NCBI RefSeq assembly: GCF_000429145.1
Contig: NZ_AUBH01000003.1
Span: 62,001-126,000 of the forward strand
Length of the DNA: 64,000 nucleotides
Direction: 5' to 3'
DNA from: Aestuariibacter salexigens DSM 15300
Lineage (GTDB): Bacteria > Pseudomonadota > Gammaproteobacteria > Enterobacterales > Alteromonadaceae
Every line of letters starts with the position of its first letter. Position 1 is the first letter of the stretch. This document shows, in pieces, positions 36,148-45,347 of the stretch. The notes under the pieces are model-generated. The model did no database searches. It worked only from the letters and a program-made list of their open reading frames with translations, and was not told where the DNA came from. The position numbers were made by a program, and so were the translations under genes.

Positions 36148-36168
36148 AAGGCGGCCAATGGCCGCCTT
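36148..36168 (-). terminator. Hairpin after pspC, likely terminator
   Basis: Perfect 9-bp arms AAGGCGGCC and GGCCGCCTT have a 3-base loop, 29 bases past the pspC stop. The following T-tract is weak (TTATTC), so it may act as an mRNA-protecting hairpin as well. Confidence 0.6.
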
Positions 36169-36197
36169 ACTAGAGAGAGGTATTATCGCACTGTGGA

Positions 36198-36644
36198 TTA
36201 CAACTTACTTATCTCACGATTCAACTGATACTCTTTCGAGGTGACATACGTTTCCAGTTTTCTGAGACGTCTTTCAATCGTATTGTAACGATGTTTAATA
36301 TCCATAAATGCCTGTTTAGGCGGCTCGCCCGCTTGCCACACTCTGGCTTTAACCTCTACGCGGCGATCGTCATCATCAGCATCGTCACTGGCATCAACCA
36401 TACTCGCTTTTGGTCTGCCATGATTGGCAAAACTTGTTTTATGTGCGCCGGGTTTCTTATCCAGAATAAACCACGCAGCAACATAGGTAACCAGGACAAA
36501 AGGGCCGGCCAGCAAAAAGAACCCTGTTACCGTCAGGATACGGACTAGCCAGACTTCAAGGCCAAAGTATTCCGCTACGCCGGCGCATACTCCGGCTATC
36601 CTGGCCCGAGAGGGGTCCCGATATAACGTTTTTCGTTCGCTCAT
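36198..36644 (-). CDS. pspC: Phage shock protein C
   Basis: This 148-residue protein has an N-terminal PspC domain (YRDPSRARIAGVCAGVAEYFGLEVWLVRILTV), one membrane helix (about 37-60) and a C-terminal coiled coil (DIKHRYNTIERRLRKLETYV). The charged middle segment (DASDDADDDDRR) is longer than in E. coli PspC (119 residues). PspC senses envelope stress with PspB and takes up PspA. It overlaps pspB by 4 bases. Confidence 0.92.
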   Translation of the reverse strand: MSERKTLYRDPSRARIAGVCAGVAEYFGLEVWLVRILTVTGFFLLAGPFVLVTYVAAWFILDKKPGAHKTSFANHGRPKASMVDASDDADDDDRRVEVKARVWQAGEPPKQAFMDIKHRYNTIERRLRKLETYVTSKEYQLNREISKL

Positions 36645-36880
36645 ACCTTACTCCTCCAGTCAGATGACTCAGCATCCAGAATTGCCTCCAGGGTATGAAT
36701 GCGGTCAGCCATGACTTCTGCTCTATCAGCAAGTTCCTGAAGCGTTCGATAGTCATCGTCAGACAGTCCCTGACTCATATGCTTCTTACTTCGATAATGC
36801 AGAATTAACCAAATCGGCGCGACGAAAATCATGAAAATAACAATCGGCGCAACAATAATGCCTATAATACTTTCATCCAC
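36641..36880 (-). CDS. pspB: Phage shock protein B
   Basis: This 79-residue protein has one N-terminal membrane helix (IIGIIVAPIVIFMIFVAPIWLILHY), then a leucine-zipper-like cytoplasmic part (LQELADRAEVMADRIHTLEAIL). It acts with PspC at the inner membrane to release PspF from PspA. It lies 48 bases after pspA and overlaps pspC. Confidence 0.93.
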   Translation of the reverse strand: MDESIIGIIVAPIVIFMIFVAPIWLILHYRSKKHMSQGLSDDDYRTLQELADRAEVMADRIHTLEAILDAESSDWRSKV

Positions 36881-36928
36881 GTTCTGTCTCCTTCTTTATG
36901 CGGTAAACTACTGTGCGAGACAGCGCTG

Positions 36929-37609
36929 TTACTTACTTTTAGCCTTGCTGCTTTTGCCTTGCACTTTCTTCTTCAATGCTTCCAGTTCGTCGCTGATTTT
37001 GTCATCCGACTCCAGCTCAGCAAATTCATCAGCCAGGGTTTTCTTACCCAAATCATAAGCCTCTACCTGAGACTCAAGATCATCGATCTTTCTTTCATAT
37101 TGCTCGAAACGTCCCATCGCCGCGTCGACTTTGGTGCTATCAAGGCTTTTCTTCACTTCCAGACGAGAGCTGGCAGTCTTCTGACGCATGATAATGGCTT
37201 TTTGACGGGTTTTGGCGTCAGCCAGTTTCTCCTGAAGTTGCCCAATCTCATCCTGCAGCTTGCTGATTTGCTCTTCAACCAGCGCTAACTCTTTGGTCAG
37301 CACTTCAGCGGACTCACTGCATTTTTTCTTTTCCTGCAATGCCGCTCGAGCCAGATCTTCTCTGTCTTTACTCAGCGCCAGCTCGGCTTTAGCCTGCCAA
37401 TCCTTTGATTCAGCTTCAAACTTGGCGATCTGCGCCGCAATATCTTTTTTGTTGGCAATGGTTTTAGCAGATGCTGAACGCACTTCAACCAATGTATCTT
37501 CCATTTCCTGAATGATCAGGCGAACCATTTTTTCTGGATCTTCAGCCTTATCCAGCAGTGAATTAATGTTTGAATTCACAATGTCTGTAAAACGCGAGAA
37601 TATACCCAT
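36929..37609 (-). CDS. pspA: Phage shock protein A
   Basis: This 226-residue protein has an N-terminal amphipathic helix (MGIFSRFTDIVNSNINSLLD) and a long coiled coil through about residue 190, the ESCRT-III-like PspA/Vipp1 fold. It binds stressed inner membrane and inhibits PspF. It is the first gene of pspABC and divergent from pspF. Confidence 0.96.
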   Translation of the reverse strand: MGIFSRFTDIVNSNINSLLDKAEDPEKMVRLIIQEMEDTLVEVRSASAKTIANKKDIAAQIAKFEAESKDWQAKAELALSKDREDLARAALQEKKKCSESAEVLTKELALVEEQISKLQDEIGQLQEKLADAKTRQKAIIMRQKTASSRLEVKKSLDSTKVDAAMGRFEQYERKIDDLESQVEAYDLGKKTLADEFAELESDDKISDELEALKKKVQGKSSKAKSK

Positions 37610-37671
37610 TGTCTTTACCTCTTCTCGTATTGATTAAAGTATTGTGCAAATTGCACTTCTGGATTAACACA

Positions 37672-37687
37672 TTCAAATACCAGGCCA
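37672..37687 (-). promoter_or_regulatory. Candidate sigma-54 promoter of pspABC
   Basis: The minus strand reads TGGCCTG-N4-TTGAA, close to the -24/-12 consensus TGGCACG-N4-TTGCW, but with A instead of C at the -12 GC. It is placed 60-78 bases before the pspA start, with room upstream for PspF and IHF sites. The mismatch keeps this tentative. Confidence 0.35.
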
Positions 37688-37811
37688 ATACGTCACGTCG
37701 ATTAACTTTATGTTTTTATTGAGTTTTTAATTAATGTGTTTGCAAGGCATCAGATTTAGTCTTAGCATATCAACCATTATTTAGTCATTTCGACCAACAT
37801 ACGAGCTATCC

Positions 37812-38897
37812 ATGAGCAGATTCCGTCAGCAGGACAACCTTATTGGTCAATCAAACAGCTTTCTGGAAGTGCTCGAACAGATATCCCAGATAGCGCCACT
37901 GAATAAGCCAGTCCTGATAATTGGAGAGCGCGGCACAGGTAAAGAACTGGTCGCCGCACGACTACATTACCTGTCAAAACGCTGGGACCAGAATTACCTG
38001 AAACTGAACTGTGCAGCGCTGAATGAAAGCCTGCTTGAATCTGAACTGTTTGGTTACGAAGCCGGCGCATTTACCGGTGCAAGTAAGCGTCGCGAAGGCC
38101 GCTTTGAAGTAGCGCACAATGGCACACTGTTTCTGGATGAGTTGGCCAATACATCAGGACTTATCCAGGAAAAACTGCTGCGCGTGATCGAATATGGTGA
38201 ATTTGAGCGGGTGGGCGGTTCGCGAAGTATTAAAGTTGATGTCCGGCTCGTTGCTGCCACCAATGAAGATTTGCCGACCTTGGCGGATAACGGTGAGTTT
38301 CGTGCTGATTTGCTGGATAGGCTGGCATTCGATGTTATCACCCTGCCACCGCTGCGCGAGCGACTGGACGATATCCTTATCCTGGCTGAACATTTCGCCA
38401 TCAACATGGCTCGCGAGTTGGAAATGGAGCTGTTCAGTGGATTTACTGAAAAAGCCAAGCGAACACTGCTGGACTATCATTGGCCGGGCAATATTCGTGA
38501 GCTGAAAAACGTCGTAGAGCGGGCAGTATACCGCTGCAATAATCCCCACGTACCAGTGCATGAGATTATTCTCGATCCCTTCGAGTCAGCGTATCGCCCT
38601 ACATCAAGAATCAAAACCCATGACCGTGTGACACCCACTTCCAGCGCCCCGGCGCCAGCACCCGCGCCGACTGAGAAAGAAGTGCGCAGCGATTCAGGCT
38701 TTGAACAACAATTTGAATTCCCGGTCAATCTGAAACAATTATCTCAGGATTTCGAGATAGATCTTATTAAGCAGGCGCTCGCCGATAGTCAGTTTAACCA
38801 GAAGAAAACCGCAGAAAAGCTAGAACTCACCTACCATCAATTACGGGGCTACCTAAAAAAATATAATCTGCTGGATGGCAGTGCTGAAGATGAATAA
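37812..38897 (+). CDS. pspF: PspF, sigma-54 activator of the psp operon
   Basis: This 361-residue AAA+ activator has no N-terminal regulatory domain. Walker A is GERGTGKELVAARLH, the sigma-54 contact loop is GAFTGASKRREGRFE, and Walker B lies near GTLFLDEL. The C-terminal Fis-type HTH is QKKTAEKLELTYHQLRGYLKKY. The proline/alanine-rich linker (SSAPAPAPAPTEKE) before the HTH is longer than in E. coli PspF (325 residues). Divergent from pspA; its stop overlaps the sapA start by 8 bases. Confidence 0.93.
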   Translation: MSRFRQQDNLIGQSNSFLEVLEQISQIAPLNKPVLIIGERGTGKELVAARLHYLSKRWDQNYLKLNCAALNESLLESELFGYEAGAFTGASKRREGRFEVAHNGTLFLDELANTSGLIQEKLLRVIEYGEFERVGGSRSIKVDVRLVAATNEDLPTLADNGEFRADLLDRLAFDVITLPPLRERLDDILILAEHFAINMARELEMELFSGFTEKAKRTLLDYHWPGNIRELKNVVERAVYRCNNPHVPVHEIILDPFESAYRPTSRIKTHDRVTPTSSAPAPAPAPTEKEVRSDSGFEQQFEFPVNLKQLSQDFEIDLIKQALADSQFNQKKTAEKLELTYHQLRGYLKKYNLLDGSAEDE

Positions 38898-40539
38898 CCC
38901 GTTTTATCTGCTTAACTATCCGCTAGAGAGACTGCGTCAACACGCTGTCATTGCCGGGCTGGCGTTATTTACGCTAGGGTGTGGCAATCAACATACCACT
39001 GATATTAACCAGGCTGGAGTGATTTACTGCTCCGAAGGTAGCCCGCTTCACTTTAATCCGCAGTTGGATACCTCAGGCACCACCTCGGATGCAACGTCAC
39101 ATCAAATTTACGACCGACTTCTGGATTACGACGTTGAGTCTGGTCGCATAGTACCGGGCCTGGCAAGCAGCTGGCTGATCAGTGAAGATGGTCTGACATA
39201 TACGTTCCAGTTGCGTAAACAGGTTTCATTTCATTCAACCGATTACTTTTCACCCAGCCGTTATTTTAACGCTGACGATGTGCTGTTTTCGATCAATCGC
39301 TGGCGTTTGGAAGATCACCCTTATCATCAGGTTTCCGATGCACAGTACCCCTATTTCATGAGCCTTGGTCTGCCTGAATCGATAAAAAGTGTAGAGAAGA
39401 TTAACGGCTATCGGGTTGAAATTACACTGTATCAACCGGACAGTTCATTCCTCGCCAACCTGGCGACAGATTTCGCAGTAATGCTGTCTGAAGAATATGC
39501 CAACATGCTGATGCAAAGTGGTACGCCGGAGTTATTGGATAGCCAGCCGATTGGCACAGGCCCCTTTGTATTTCAGGAGTTCAGGAAAGACAGATTTATT
39601 CGCTACAAGCGCCATGGCGAGTACTGGAAAGGCATTGACAGTGCGGAACATTTGATTTTCGATATTACGCCTTCCAGTTCTTTGCGTCTGGCCAAGCTCA
39701 TGACAGGTGAGTGTGATGCGATCGCGCTACCGGCACAATCCGAATTGGAAATCATCCGTCAGCGCCCCGATATGCAACTTGAGGAGAAGCCAGGGTTGAA
39801 TATTGGGTTTTGGGCATTTAATACCTTAAAACCCCCCTTTGATAACCCCGCTGTGCGTCGTGCACTGGCGATGGCGATTGATAAGAACACGCTGTTAGAA
39901 GCGGTATATTTTGGTAGCGCATCGCGTGCTAAAACACTGGTTCCCGCGGCCTCCTGGGCCTATCAGGTTGATGCACAGGATACCGCTTACAATCCCGTTC
40001 TTGCCCGAAACCTGTTGGATGCCCATGGCGTTGAGCCTGGCTTTGAAATGAACCTGTGGGCGATGCCGGTAGAGCGCGCCTATAATCCAAATGCAACCAA
40101 GATGGCCGAGCTTATTCAGCAATATTTGTCTGAGATTGATGTACAGGCCAACATCGTTAGCTATGACTGGACGTCGTTTCGTCAGCGTCTTGCTGAGGGC
40201 CACCATGACTCAGTACTGATCGGCTGGTCAGCTGACAACGGAGACCCGGATAACTTCTACCGTCCCCTGTTAACGTGCGCAGCGATAGAATCAGGGACAA
40301 ACCGGGCGATGTGGTGCTCGCCAGAATACGATGACATCATCAACCAGGCTCTCAAAGTGACCGACATCGAGACCAGAAAAGCGATTTACGCTCAGGCCAA
40401 TCAACTGCTGTCTGAACAGCTCCCTCTGGTGCCTATTGCCCACGCGCTTCGCTATCAGGCTCACCGCAGCGAACTCAACGGTCTGGTGATTAATCCATTT
40501 GGCGCGACGCGCTTTGCTGGCGTGAGGAAAATGCAGTGA
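38890..40539 (+). CDS. sapA: SapA, periplasmic peptide-binding component of the Sap ABC transporter
   Basis: This 549-residue family 5 extracellular solute-binding protein shows GVIYCSEGSPLHFNPQLDTSGT, a typical SapA start, and YTFQLRKQVSFHSTDYF. The export signal is near residues 18-31 (AVIAGLALFTLGC). The Cys could be a lipidation site, though the -3 residue is Thr rather than Leu. ATG 38890 overlaps pspF. It begins the sapABCDF operon, linked to antimicrobial peptide resistance and uptake in enterics. Confidence 0.9.
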   Translation: MNNPFYLLNYPLERLRQHAVIAGLALFTLGCGNQHTTDINQAGVIYCSEGSPLHFNPQLDTSGTTSDATSHQIYDRLLDYDVESGRIVPGLASSWLISEDGLTYTFQLRKQVSFHSTDYFSPSRYFNADDVLFSINRWRLEDHPYHQVSDAQYPYFMSLGLPESIKSVEKINGYRVEITLYQPDSSFLANLATDFAVMLSEEYANMLMQSGTPELLDSQPIGTGPFVFQEFRKDRFIRYKRHGEYWKGIDSAEHLIFDITPSSSLRLAKLMTGECDAIALPAQSELEIIRQRPDMQLEEKPGLNIGFWAFNTLKPPFDNPAVRRALAMAIDKNTLLEAVYFGSASRAKTLVPAASWAYQVDAQDTAYNPVLARNLLDAHGVEPGFEMNLWAMPVERAYNPNATKMAELIQQYLSEIDVQANIVSYDWTSFRQRLAEGHHDSVLIGWSADNGDPDNFYRPLLTCAAIESGTNRAMWCSPEYDDIINQALKVTDIETRKAIYAQANQLLSEQLPLVPIAHALRYQAHRSELNGLVINPFGATRFAGVRKMQ

Positions 40540-41567
40540 TTCGATATGCGCTTCGCTACCTGAATCTAATGGTACTCACCCTGCTGGTACTCAGCGTGGT
40601 ATCGTTCGCCCTGGCATATTGGTTTCCAGGCGACCCACTGACCAACCTGTCAGGGATACAAGAGGCTACGCCACAGACCGAGCGGTTCCTTGCAGAAAAA
40701 TACGCCACCGAGCACAACCTTTTCGTACAATACTGGCATTATATGCAACTGGTGTTTTCTGGCGACTGGGGAGTCAGTTTCAGCTCAGGTTTACCCCTTT
40801 ACGACGAGATCACCTTGGCATTGCCTGCCACCCTTGAGCTCTGTGCGTACGCATTTTTACTGTCGCTGATCGTCGGCATCCCACTGGGCTTTATCGCGGG
40901 TCTGAAGCACTACACTGGCACCGATTACACCGTGTTGTCATTGAGTGTGTTCAGTTATTCGATACCGGCTTTCTGGCTGGCCCTTATCCTCATCCTGATA
41001 TTTTGCCTGCAACTTGGCTGGTTGCCCCTGTCAGGTCGAATAAACCTGCTGTTTGACGTGCCACATCAGACCGGCTTTATTGTTATCGATATTCTGCTTT
41101 CAGACATTCAGAATAAGTCTGCGGCATTAAATGATGCGTTTCGTCATCTGGTATTGCCAACCATCAGTATCGCACTGATCAACACGGCGATTACGGTGCG
41201 TCTGGCCAGACGCTCTATTATTGATGTGATGAGCAAAGGCTACATTATCGCGGCACGTTCCAGAGGCCTGACCAATAACCAAATTTTGTGGAAACACGGC
41301 GTGCGCAACACTTTACTGCCGATACTACCGTTGATTGCCGCACAAATTACCACGCTGATTACCAATGCCATGGTCATTGAAACAATATTTTCATGGCCGG
41401 GTATTGGCAATTGGTTAATTCAGGCAATTTATCAGCGTGACTATCCAGCAATCCGCGCAGGCATGCTAGCGGTATCGAGCTTTGTTGTCATACTGACAGT
41501 GTCAATCGAGTTGATCACCCGTCTCCTCGACCCAACCAGGGATAAGAACGAACGTGGCACGATTTAA
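40536..41567 (+). CDS. sapB: SapB, ABC transporter permease
   Basis: This 343-residue inner-membrane protein has about six membrane segments and the dipeptide-permease loop EAA motif (ARSRGLTNNQILWKHGVRNTLLPILPLI). The GTG start at 40536 overlaps the sapA stop by 4 bases. It pairs with SapC to form the membrane channel. Confidence 0.92.
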   Translation: MIRYALRYLNLMVLTLLVLSVVSFALAYWFPGDPLTNLSGIQEATPQTERFLAEKYATEHNLFVQYWHYMQLVFSGDWGVSFSSGLPLYDEITLALPATLELCAYAFLLSLIVGIPLGFIAGLKHYTGTDYTVLSLSVFSYSIPAFWLALILILIFCLQLGWLPLSGRINLLFDVPHQTGFIVIDILLSDIQNKSAALNDAFRHLVLPTISIALINTAITVRLARRSIIDVMSKGYIIAARSRGLTNNQILWKHGVRNTLLPILPLIAAQITTLITNAMVIETIFSWPGIGNWLIQAIYQRDYPAIRAGMLAVSSFVVILTVSIELITRLLDPTRDKNERGTI

Positions 41568-42447
41568 CCTTTACGACGAGGAGTTTTTCCCGTCCCCGTG
41601 GCAACACACGTGGCGCACGTTTAAACAAAGTCATATCGCCATGACAGGACTTATCCTGTTGATTTTCTTTTCACTGACTGCCGTGATTGGCCCGTTTCTC
41701 GCGCCATACGATCCTGTCGAGCAGAATACCAATTCTCTGCTTGTGCCGCCCGCCTGGTTTGACAGCGGTACTATTGCGCACTTATTCGGTACCGACGCCG
41801 TTGGCCGAGACATGTTATCGAGGGTGATTTACGGCTGTCAGGTAACCTTTGGCATCAGTATATTGCTGGTGATTATTGCCATGATAGTGGGTGTAAGCCT
41901 TGGCGCGGTAGCGGGCATGACAAAAGGTGTTCGCTCAAGCATCCTGAACCACCTGCTGGACTCGCTCATGGCAATACCCACGCTGCTCATTGCCATCGTC
42001 ATTGTCGCCATGCTCGGTACGGGTTTGGTAAACAGTATGTGGGCCATCACCCTGGCACTTATTCCGCAGTTCGTGCATGGCACACGAGACTTTGTGCGTG
42101 ATGAAATGAAAAAAGAATATGTACTTGCAGCACGCCTTGACGGCGCCGGCAAATCGTTTCTGTTTTTCCAGTCTATTTTACCCAATATGATTGAACTGCT
42201 GGTCGTACAGGCGACATTTGCATTGTCCACTGCACTACTGGATATTACCGCACTGGGCTTTCTTGGACTGGGTGCGCAGCCACCCTTACCAGAGCTTGGT
42301 GTCATGCTGTCAGCAGGCCTTGAAGTGGCTTATATTGCACCGTGGAACCTGGCGATACCCGGCATATGTATTTTCCTGATGGTATTAGCAGTGAACCTGG
42401 TTGGCGATGGTCTGCGCTCTGCGGTAAGAAAGAGGATGAGCAGCTAA
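41554..42447 (+). CDS. sapC: SapC, ABC transporter permease
   Basis: This 297-residue protein has the OppC-type N-terminal segment, the periplasmic FGTDAVGRDMLSRVIYG and the EAA loop (AARLDGAGKSFLFFQSILPN). The GTG start at 41554 lies inside the end of sapB (14-base overlap), which indicates tight translational coupling. Confidence 0.92.
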   Translation: MARFNLYDEEFFPSPWQHTWRTFKQSHIAMTGLILLIFFSLTAVIGPFLAPYDPVEQNTNSLLVPPAWFDSGTIAHLFGTDAVGRDMLSRVIYGCQVTFGISILLVIIAMIVGVSLGAVAGMTKGVRSSILNHLLDSLMAIPTLLIAIVIVAMLGTGLVNSMWAITLALIPQFVHGTRDFVRDEMKKEYVLAARLDGAGKSFLFFQSILPNMIELLVVQATFALSTALLDITALGFLGLGAQPPLPELGVMLSAGLEVAYIAPWNLAIPGICIFLMVLAVNLVGDGLRSAVRKRMSS

Positions 42448-43442
42448 TGCCAATGCTGGATATTAAAAATCTTACCCTTGAAATCGACACCCCGGTAGGC
42501 TGGGTGAAAGCGCTCGATCGTATCAACCTGACATTAGAGAAAGGCGAGGTGCGGGCATTAGTTGGCGAATCGGGTTCGGGAAAAAGTCTGATTGTGCGCG
42601 CGATTGTAGGCTCAGTTCCTGATAACTGGCGGCTGACAGCCGACCGATTAAGCTGGAAAGGCGAAAGTCTTTTGAGTATGAACGCCGAACAGCGCCGCAA
42701 GATCATGCGCAAAGAAATTGCCGTTGTATTCCAGAATCCTCAGGCATCTCTCGACCCATCGGCCACCCTTGGCGACCAGCTTGAAGAGAGCATTCCGGCG
42801 CACTTATTAGCGGGTAAATGGTTCTGGCAACGAAACGCCGAGCGAAAAGCACTGGCTTCAAAAGTGCTGCATAAAGTAGGTATAAAAGACCATCAGGACT
42901 GTTTACAAAAGTTTCCCCATGAAGTGGCGCGGGATGTTAACCATAAAATGATGATCGCCATGGCGTTAGTCAGTGAACCTGAGCTGCTGATCGCTGATGA
43001 TCCGACCCGTGGAATGGAAGCGACAACCAAGGTTCAACTGCTCAAGCTGTTAACCCGAATGAATCAAACCAAAGAGCTGTCTATTTTGTTTATCAGTCAC
43101 GACTTACTGGCAATCTCCAGCATGGCGAATACTATGACGGTGTTATATTGCGGTCAGACGGTTGAAAGCGGCAAAATGAAGCAGCTGCGGAAGCGCCCAT
43201 TACACCCTTACACCAAGGCGCTTTTAGATAGTGCCCCCAGCTTCAGAAAAGAGCTACCGGTTAAATCAGACCTGTCTGCACTAGACGGCACTATACCGAC
43301 GCTGCAACACCTGCCGATTGGCTGTCGTCTTGGCCCACGCTGTCCTCGCGCCCAGAAAGAGTGTGTTAAGGTACCGGCTGTGCGCAGAATTCATGAACAC
43401 TACTACAGTTGCCATTACCCGCTGCACAGGGACAAGTTATGA
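42447..43442 (+). CDS. sapD: SapD, ABC transporter ATP-binding subunit
   Basis: This 331-residue protein has Walker A GESGSGKSLIVRAI and Walker B ELLIADDPTRGMEATTK. The signature is degenerate (FPHEVARDVNHKMMIAMAL in place of LSGGQ), as is usual for SapD. The C-terminal oligopeptide-transporter motif has Cys-rich ends (GCRLGPRCPRAQKECVK). The ATG shares its A with the sapC stop. In E. coli SapD also supports Trk potassium uptake. Confidence 0.9.
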   Translation: MPMLDIKNLTLEIDTPVGWVKALDRINLTLEKGEVRALVGESGSGKSLIVRAIVGSVPDNWRLTADRLSWKGESLLSMNAEQRRKIMRKEIAVVFQNPQASLDPSATLGDQLEESIPAHLLAGKWFWQRNAERKALASKVLHKVGIKDHQDCLQKFPHEVARDVNHKMMIAMALVSEPELLIADDPTRGMEATTKVQLLKLLTRMNQTKELSILFISHDLLAISSMANTMTVLYCGQTVESGKMKQLRKRPLHPYTKALLDSAPSFRKELPVKSDLSALDGTIPTLQHLPIGCRLGPRCPRAQKECVKVPAVRRIHEHYYSCHYPLHRDKL

Positions 43443-44221
43443 CGCCGCTGTTATCCGTACGCAATCTCACGCTGACCCAAAAACACCGCAAGAACTGGTT
43501 GGATAAGGCACAAATTGAGCATTTTGGGCCAATAGAATTTGATTTAAATCGCGGTGAAACGCTGGCAATCATTGGCGAAAATGGCTCTGGCAAGTCGGTA
43601 CTGGCCAATTTGCTCGTTGGCGCGATAACGCCTACATCTGGCACTATCAAGCTGAACGGCGAGGCATGTGTGCTCGGAGGGCACGCCGAGCACAATATGA
43701 AAATCAGGATGATTTTCCAGAATAGCAACGAATCCCTCAATCCTGGCATTACGGTAGGCTCTATGCTGCAGGAGCCCTTGCGATTAAACACCACGTTAAA
43801 CGAGCGCGAACGTATACAGAAAGTTGACGACACGTTGAGACAAGTCGGTATGCTAAGAGATCATAAATACTTCTACCGACACATGCTATCAGACGGCCAG
43901 CGTCAGCGCGTTGCCCTGGCACGCGCGCTTATCATGGAGCCTGAGGTGATTGTTGCAGATGAACCTTTCGCTGCGCTTGACCCATCGGTACGCTCGCAAA
44001 CCGTTAATTTGATTATGAAGCTACAACGTGACCTTGGTTTGGGTTTCATATTTATCAGCCACAATCTGGGTATAGTCAGACACATCAGCGACCGTATGCT
44101 GGTATTACAGCACGGCATGGTCATTGAAACTGGAAAAACGGAGACGGTATTTAACTGGCCGCGCAGTGAATACACGCAACGCCTGGTCGCATCACATCAG
44201 TCATTGATGCCTAATTTTTAA
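43439..44221 (+). CDS. sapF: SapF, ABC transporter ATP-binding subunit
   Basis: This 260-residue protein has Walker A GENGSGKSVLANLL, signature MLSDGQRQRVALARALIMEP, Walker B VIVADEPFAALDPS and the H-loop FISHNLGIVRHI. ATG 43439 overlaps the sapD stop as ATGA. It is the last gene of the sap operon. Confidence 0.92.
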   Translation: MTPLLSVRNLTLTQKHRKNWLDKAQIEHFGPIEFDLNRGETLAIIGENGSGKSVLANLLVGAITPTSGTIKLNGEACVLGGHAEHNMKIRMIFQNSNESLNPGITVGSMLQEPLRLNTTLNERERIQKVDDTLRQVGMLRDHKYFYRHMLSDGQRQRVALARALIMEPEVIVADEPFAALDPSVRSQTVNLIMKLQRDLGLGFIFISHNLGIVRHISDRMLVLQHGMVIETGKTETVFNWPRSEYTQRLVASHQSLMPNF

Positions 44222-44248
44222 TGTGTTGGGCAAGACCGTGCTTGCTCA

Positions 44249-44458
44249 CTACAGCGACAACACGCTCGGCTTGTCTGGACTGGCCCATTCATGGCAAAGG
44301 TCATCGATAAATGCTATCACCTCATCTTCACCTATGCTGTCAGGGATCCTGATATCAGCAGCAGGCCGTTTCTTACCTTCGTCTCCAAGATAAAATACCG
44401 TCCATGCACCATCTCTTTTCGACACTTCGACGTGTCTGCCAAATACATCTAGTTTCAT
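44249..44458 (-). CDS. Small conserved hypothetical protein
   Basis: This 69-residue protein starts MKLDVFGRHVEVSKRDGAW and contains FYLGDEGKKRPAADIRIPDSI, then an acidic helical C-terminus (DEVIAFIDDLCHEWASP). There is no signal peptide or membrane segment. The beta-rich first half and helical end look like a compact domain. The function is unknown. It follows the hydrolase gene by 13 bases and may be co-transcribed with it. Confidence 0.6.
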   Translation of the reverse strand: MKLDVFGRHVEVSKRDGAWTVFYLGDEGKKRPAADIRIPDSIGEDEVIAFIDDLCHEWASPDKPSVLSL

Positions 44459-44471
44459 CTTGCTCTATTCG

Positions 44472-45308
44472 CTAGTTCAGCAATCCTGACAACTGTTCCA
44501 TCACGACATGCGGCTCAGAATCAACCAGCAGGTGCGTACTCTTCTTGGCAAAAACGCGCTGAGTATTTGAACTCAATTTAAGTTGTTCATCCTGGTACTT
44601 ATCATGCAGCTCGTTGTAAATTCTGATCCCTTGTTCTGACACACCTGCTTGCCTAATTGTTTCGTGAGGCAGTCCCCTGGAGATAATTCTGATTTCTAAA
44701 TCTTCCGGTAACTTGGTGCCGGATACGTCAAACTGACTGTCCCAATAATTGTGTCCCAAGTTGTCCTGAAACCAATCCAGAATGCCCTGCATTTTTTGCC
44801 AGTCATCCGGACTCATGGCTTTTTTCATGTCCTGGATCCAGTCCTCGTGTGCTGCATCAATCAGCAGCATTGAAGCGACCCGTTCGGGATGTTGTGCAGC
44901 GTAGTAACGCATGACCAGTCCGCCAAAGGAATAACCCACCAATACCAACTTCTGTGAGTCGGCTTTGAGTTTAATCAGCTCATGTAGTTCGTGGCTGTAG
45001 TCTTTAGCGGTCTGATTCAGGCCTTCGGGTACATCGTCACTGTCTGCAAAGCCGAGCCTCTCATAAAAACAAATCTTATTGGTCCTGGCGACGTCCAGAA
45101 AAATTTTTGCAAAGGCATCCTCGGCCCTTAAACCTGACGGAGGTTCAAGAAACACATTGGGTGCACCCTGACCTGCACAGGTGTAAGACAGGTTGTAATC
45201 GTCAACAGTAAACTTGCCAATTTCTACCTTGATCTCTGTGAGGGCGACGCTGTTGCCTGCAAACAGCAACAGCGCACAAAAGCAAGGCAGGATTCTCCAG
45301 TTAATCAT
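44472..45308 (-). CDS. Secreted alpha/beta hydrolase
   Basis: This 278-residue protein has a signal peptide (ILPCFCALLLFAGNSVAL). The hydrolase nucleophile elbow is GYSFGGLVMRY (Ser near residue 127), and a late His is seen near STHLLVDSEPHVV. The region before the elbow (FYERLGFADSDDVPEG) carries the typical oxyanion/Asp loop. It would act in the periplasm; the substrate is unknown. It is 39 bases after oadB on the same strand. Confidence 0.8.
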   Translation of the reverse strand: MINWRILPCFCALLLFAGNSVALTEIKVEIGKFTVDDYNLSYTCAGQGAPNVFLEPPSGLRAEDAFAKIFLDVARTNKICFYERLGFADSDDVPEGLNQTAKDYSHELHELIKLKADSQKLVLVGYSFGGLVMRYYAAQHPERVASMLLIDAAHEDWIQDMKKAMSPDDWQKMQGILDWFQDNLGHNYWDSQFDVSGTKLPEDLEIRIISRGLPHETIRQAGVSEQGIRIYNELHDKYQDEQLKLSSNTQRVFAKKSTHLLVDSEPHVVMEQLSGLLN

Positions 45309-45347
45309 TTATTCTCTCTACTACTACAACGTTTATGTATGACTATA

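Noticed and set aside
37643-37655. Palindrome GTGCAA-N-TTGCAC as the pspA sigma-54 promoter
   Set aside because: The -24 element is not at the required distance from TTGCAC; a weaker but correctly spaced candidate lies at 37672-37687.
41838-42305. Long antisense open frames over sapC, sapF (43366-43833) and tonB (20556-21125)
   Set aside because: They lie fully inside well-supported genes on the other strand, lack ribosome-binding sites and have low-complexity translations.
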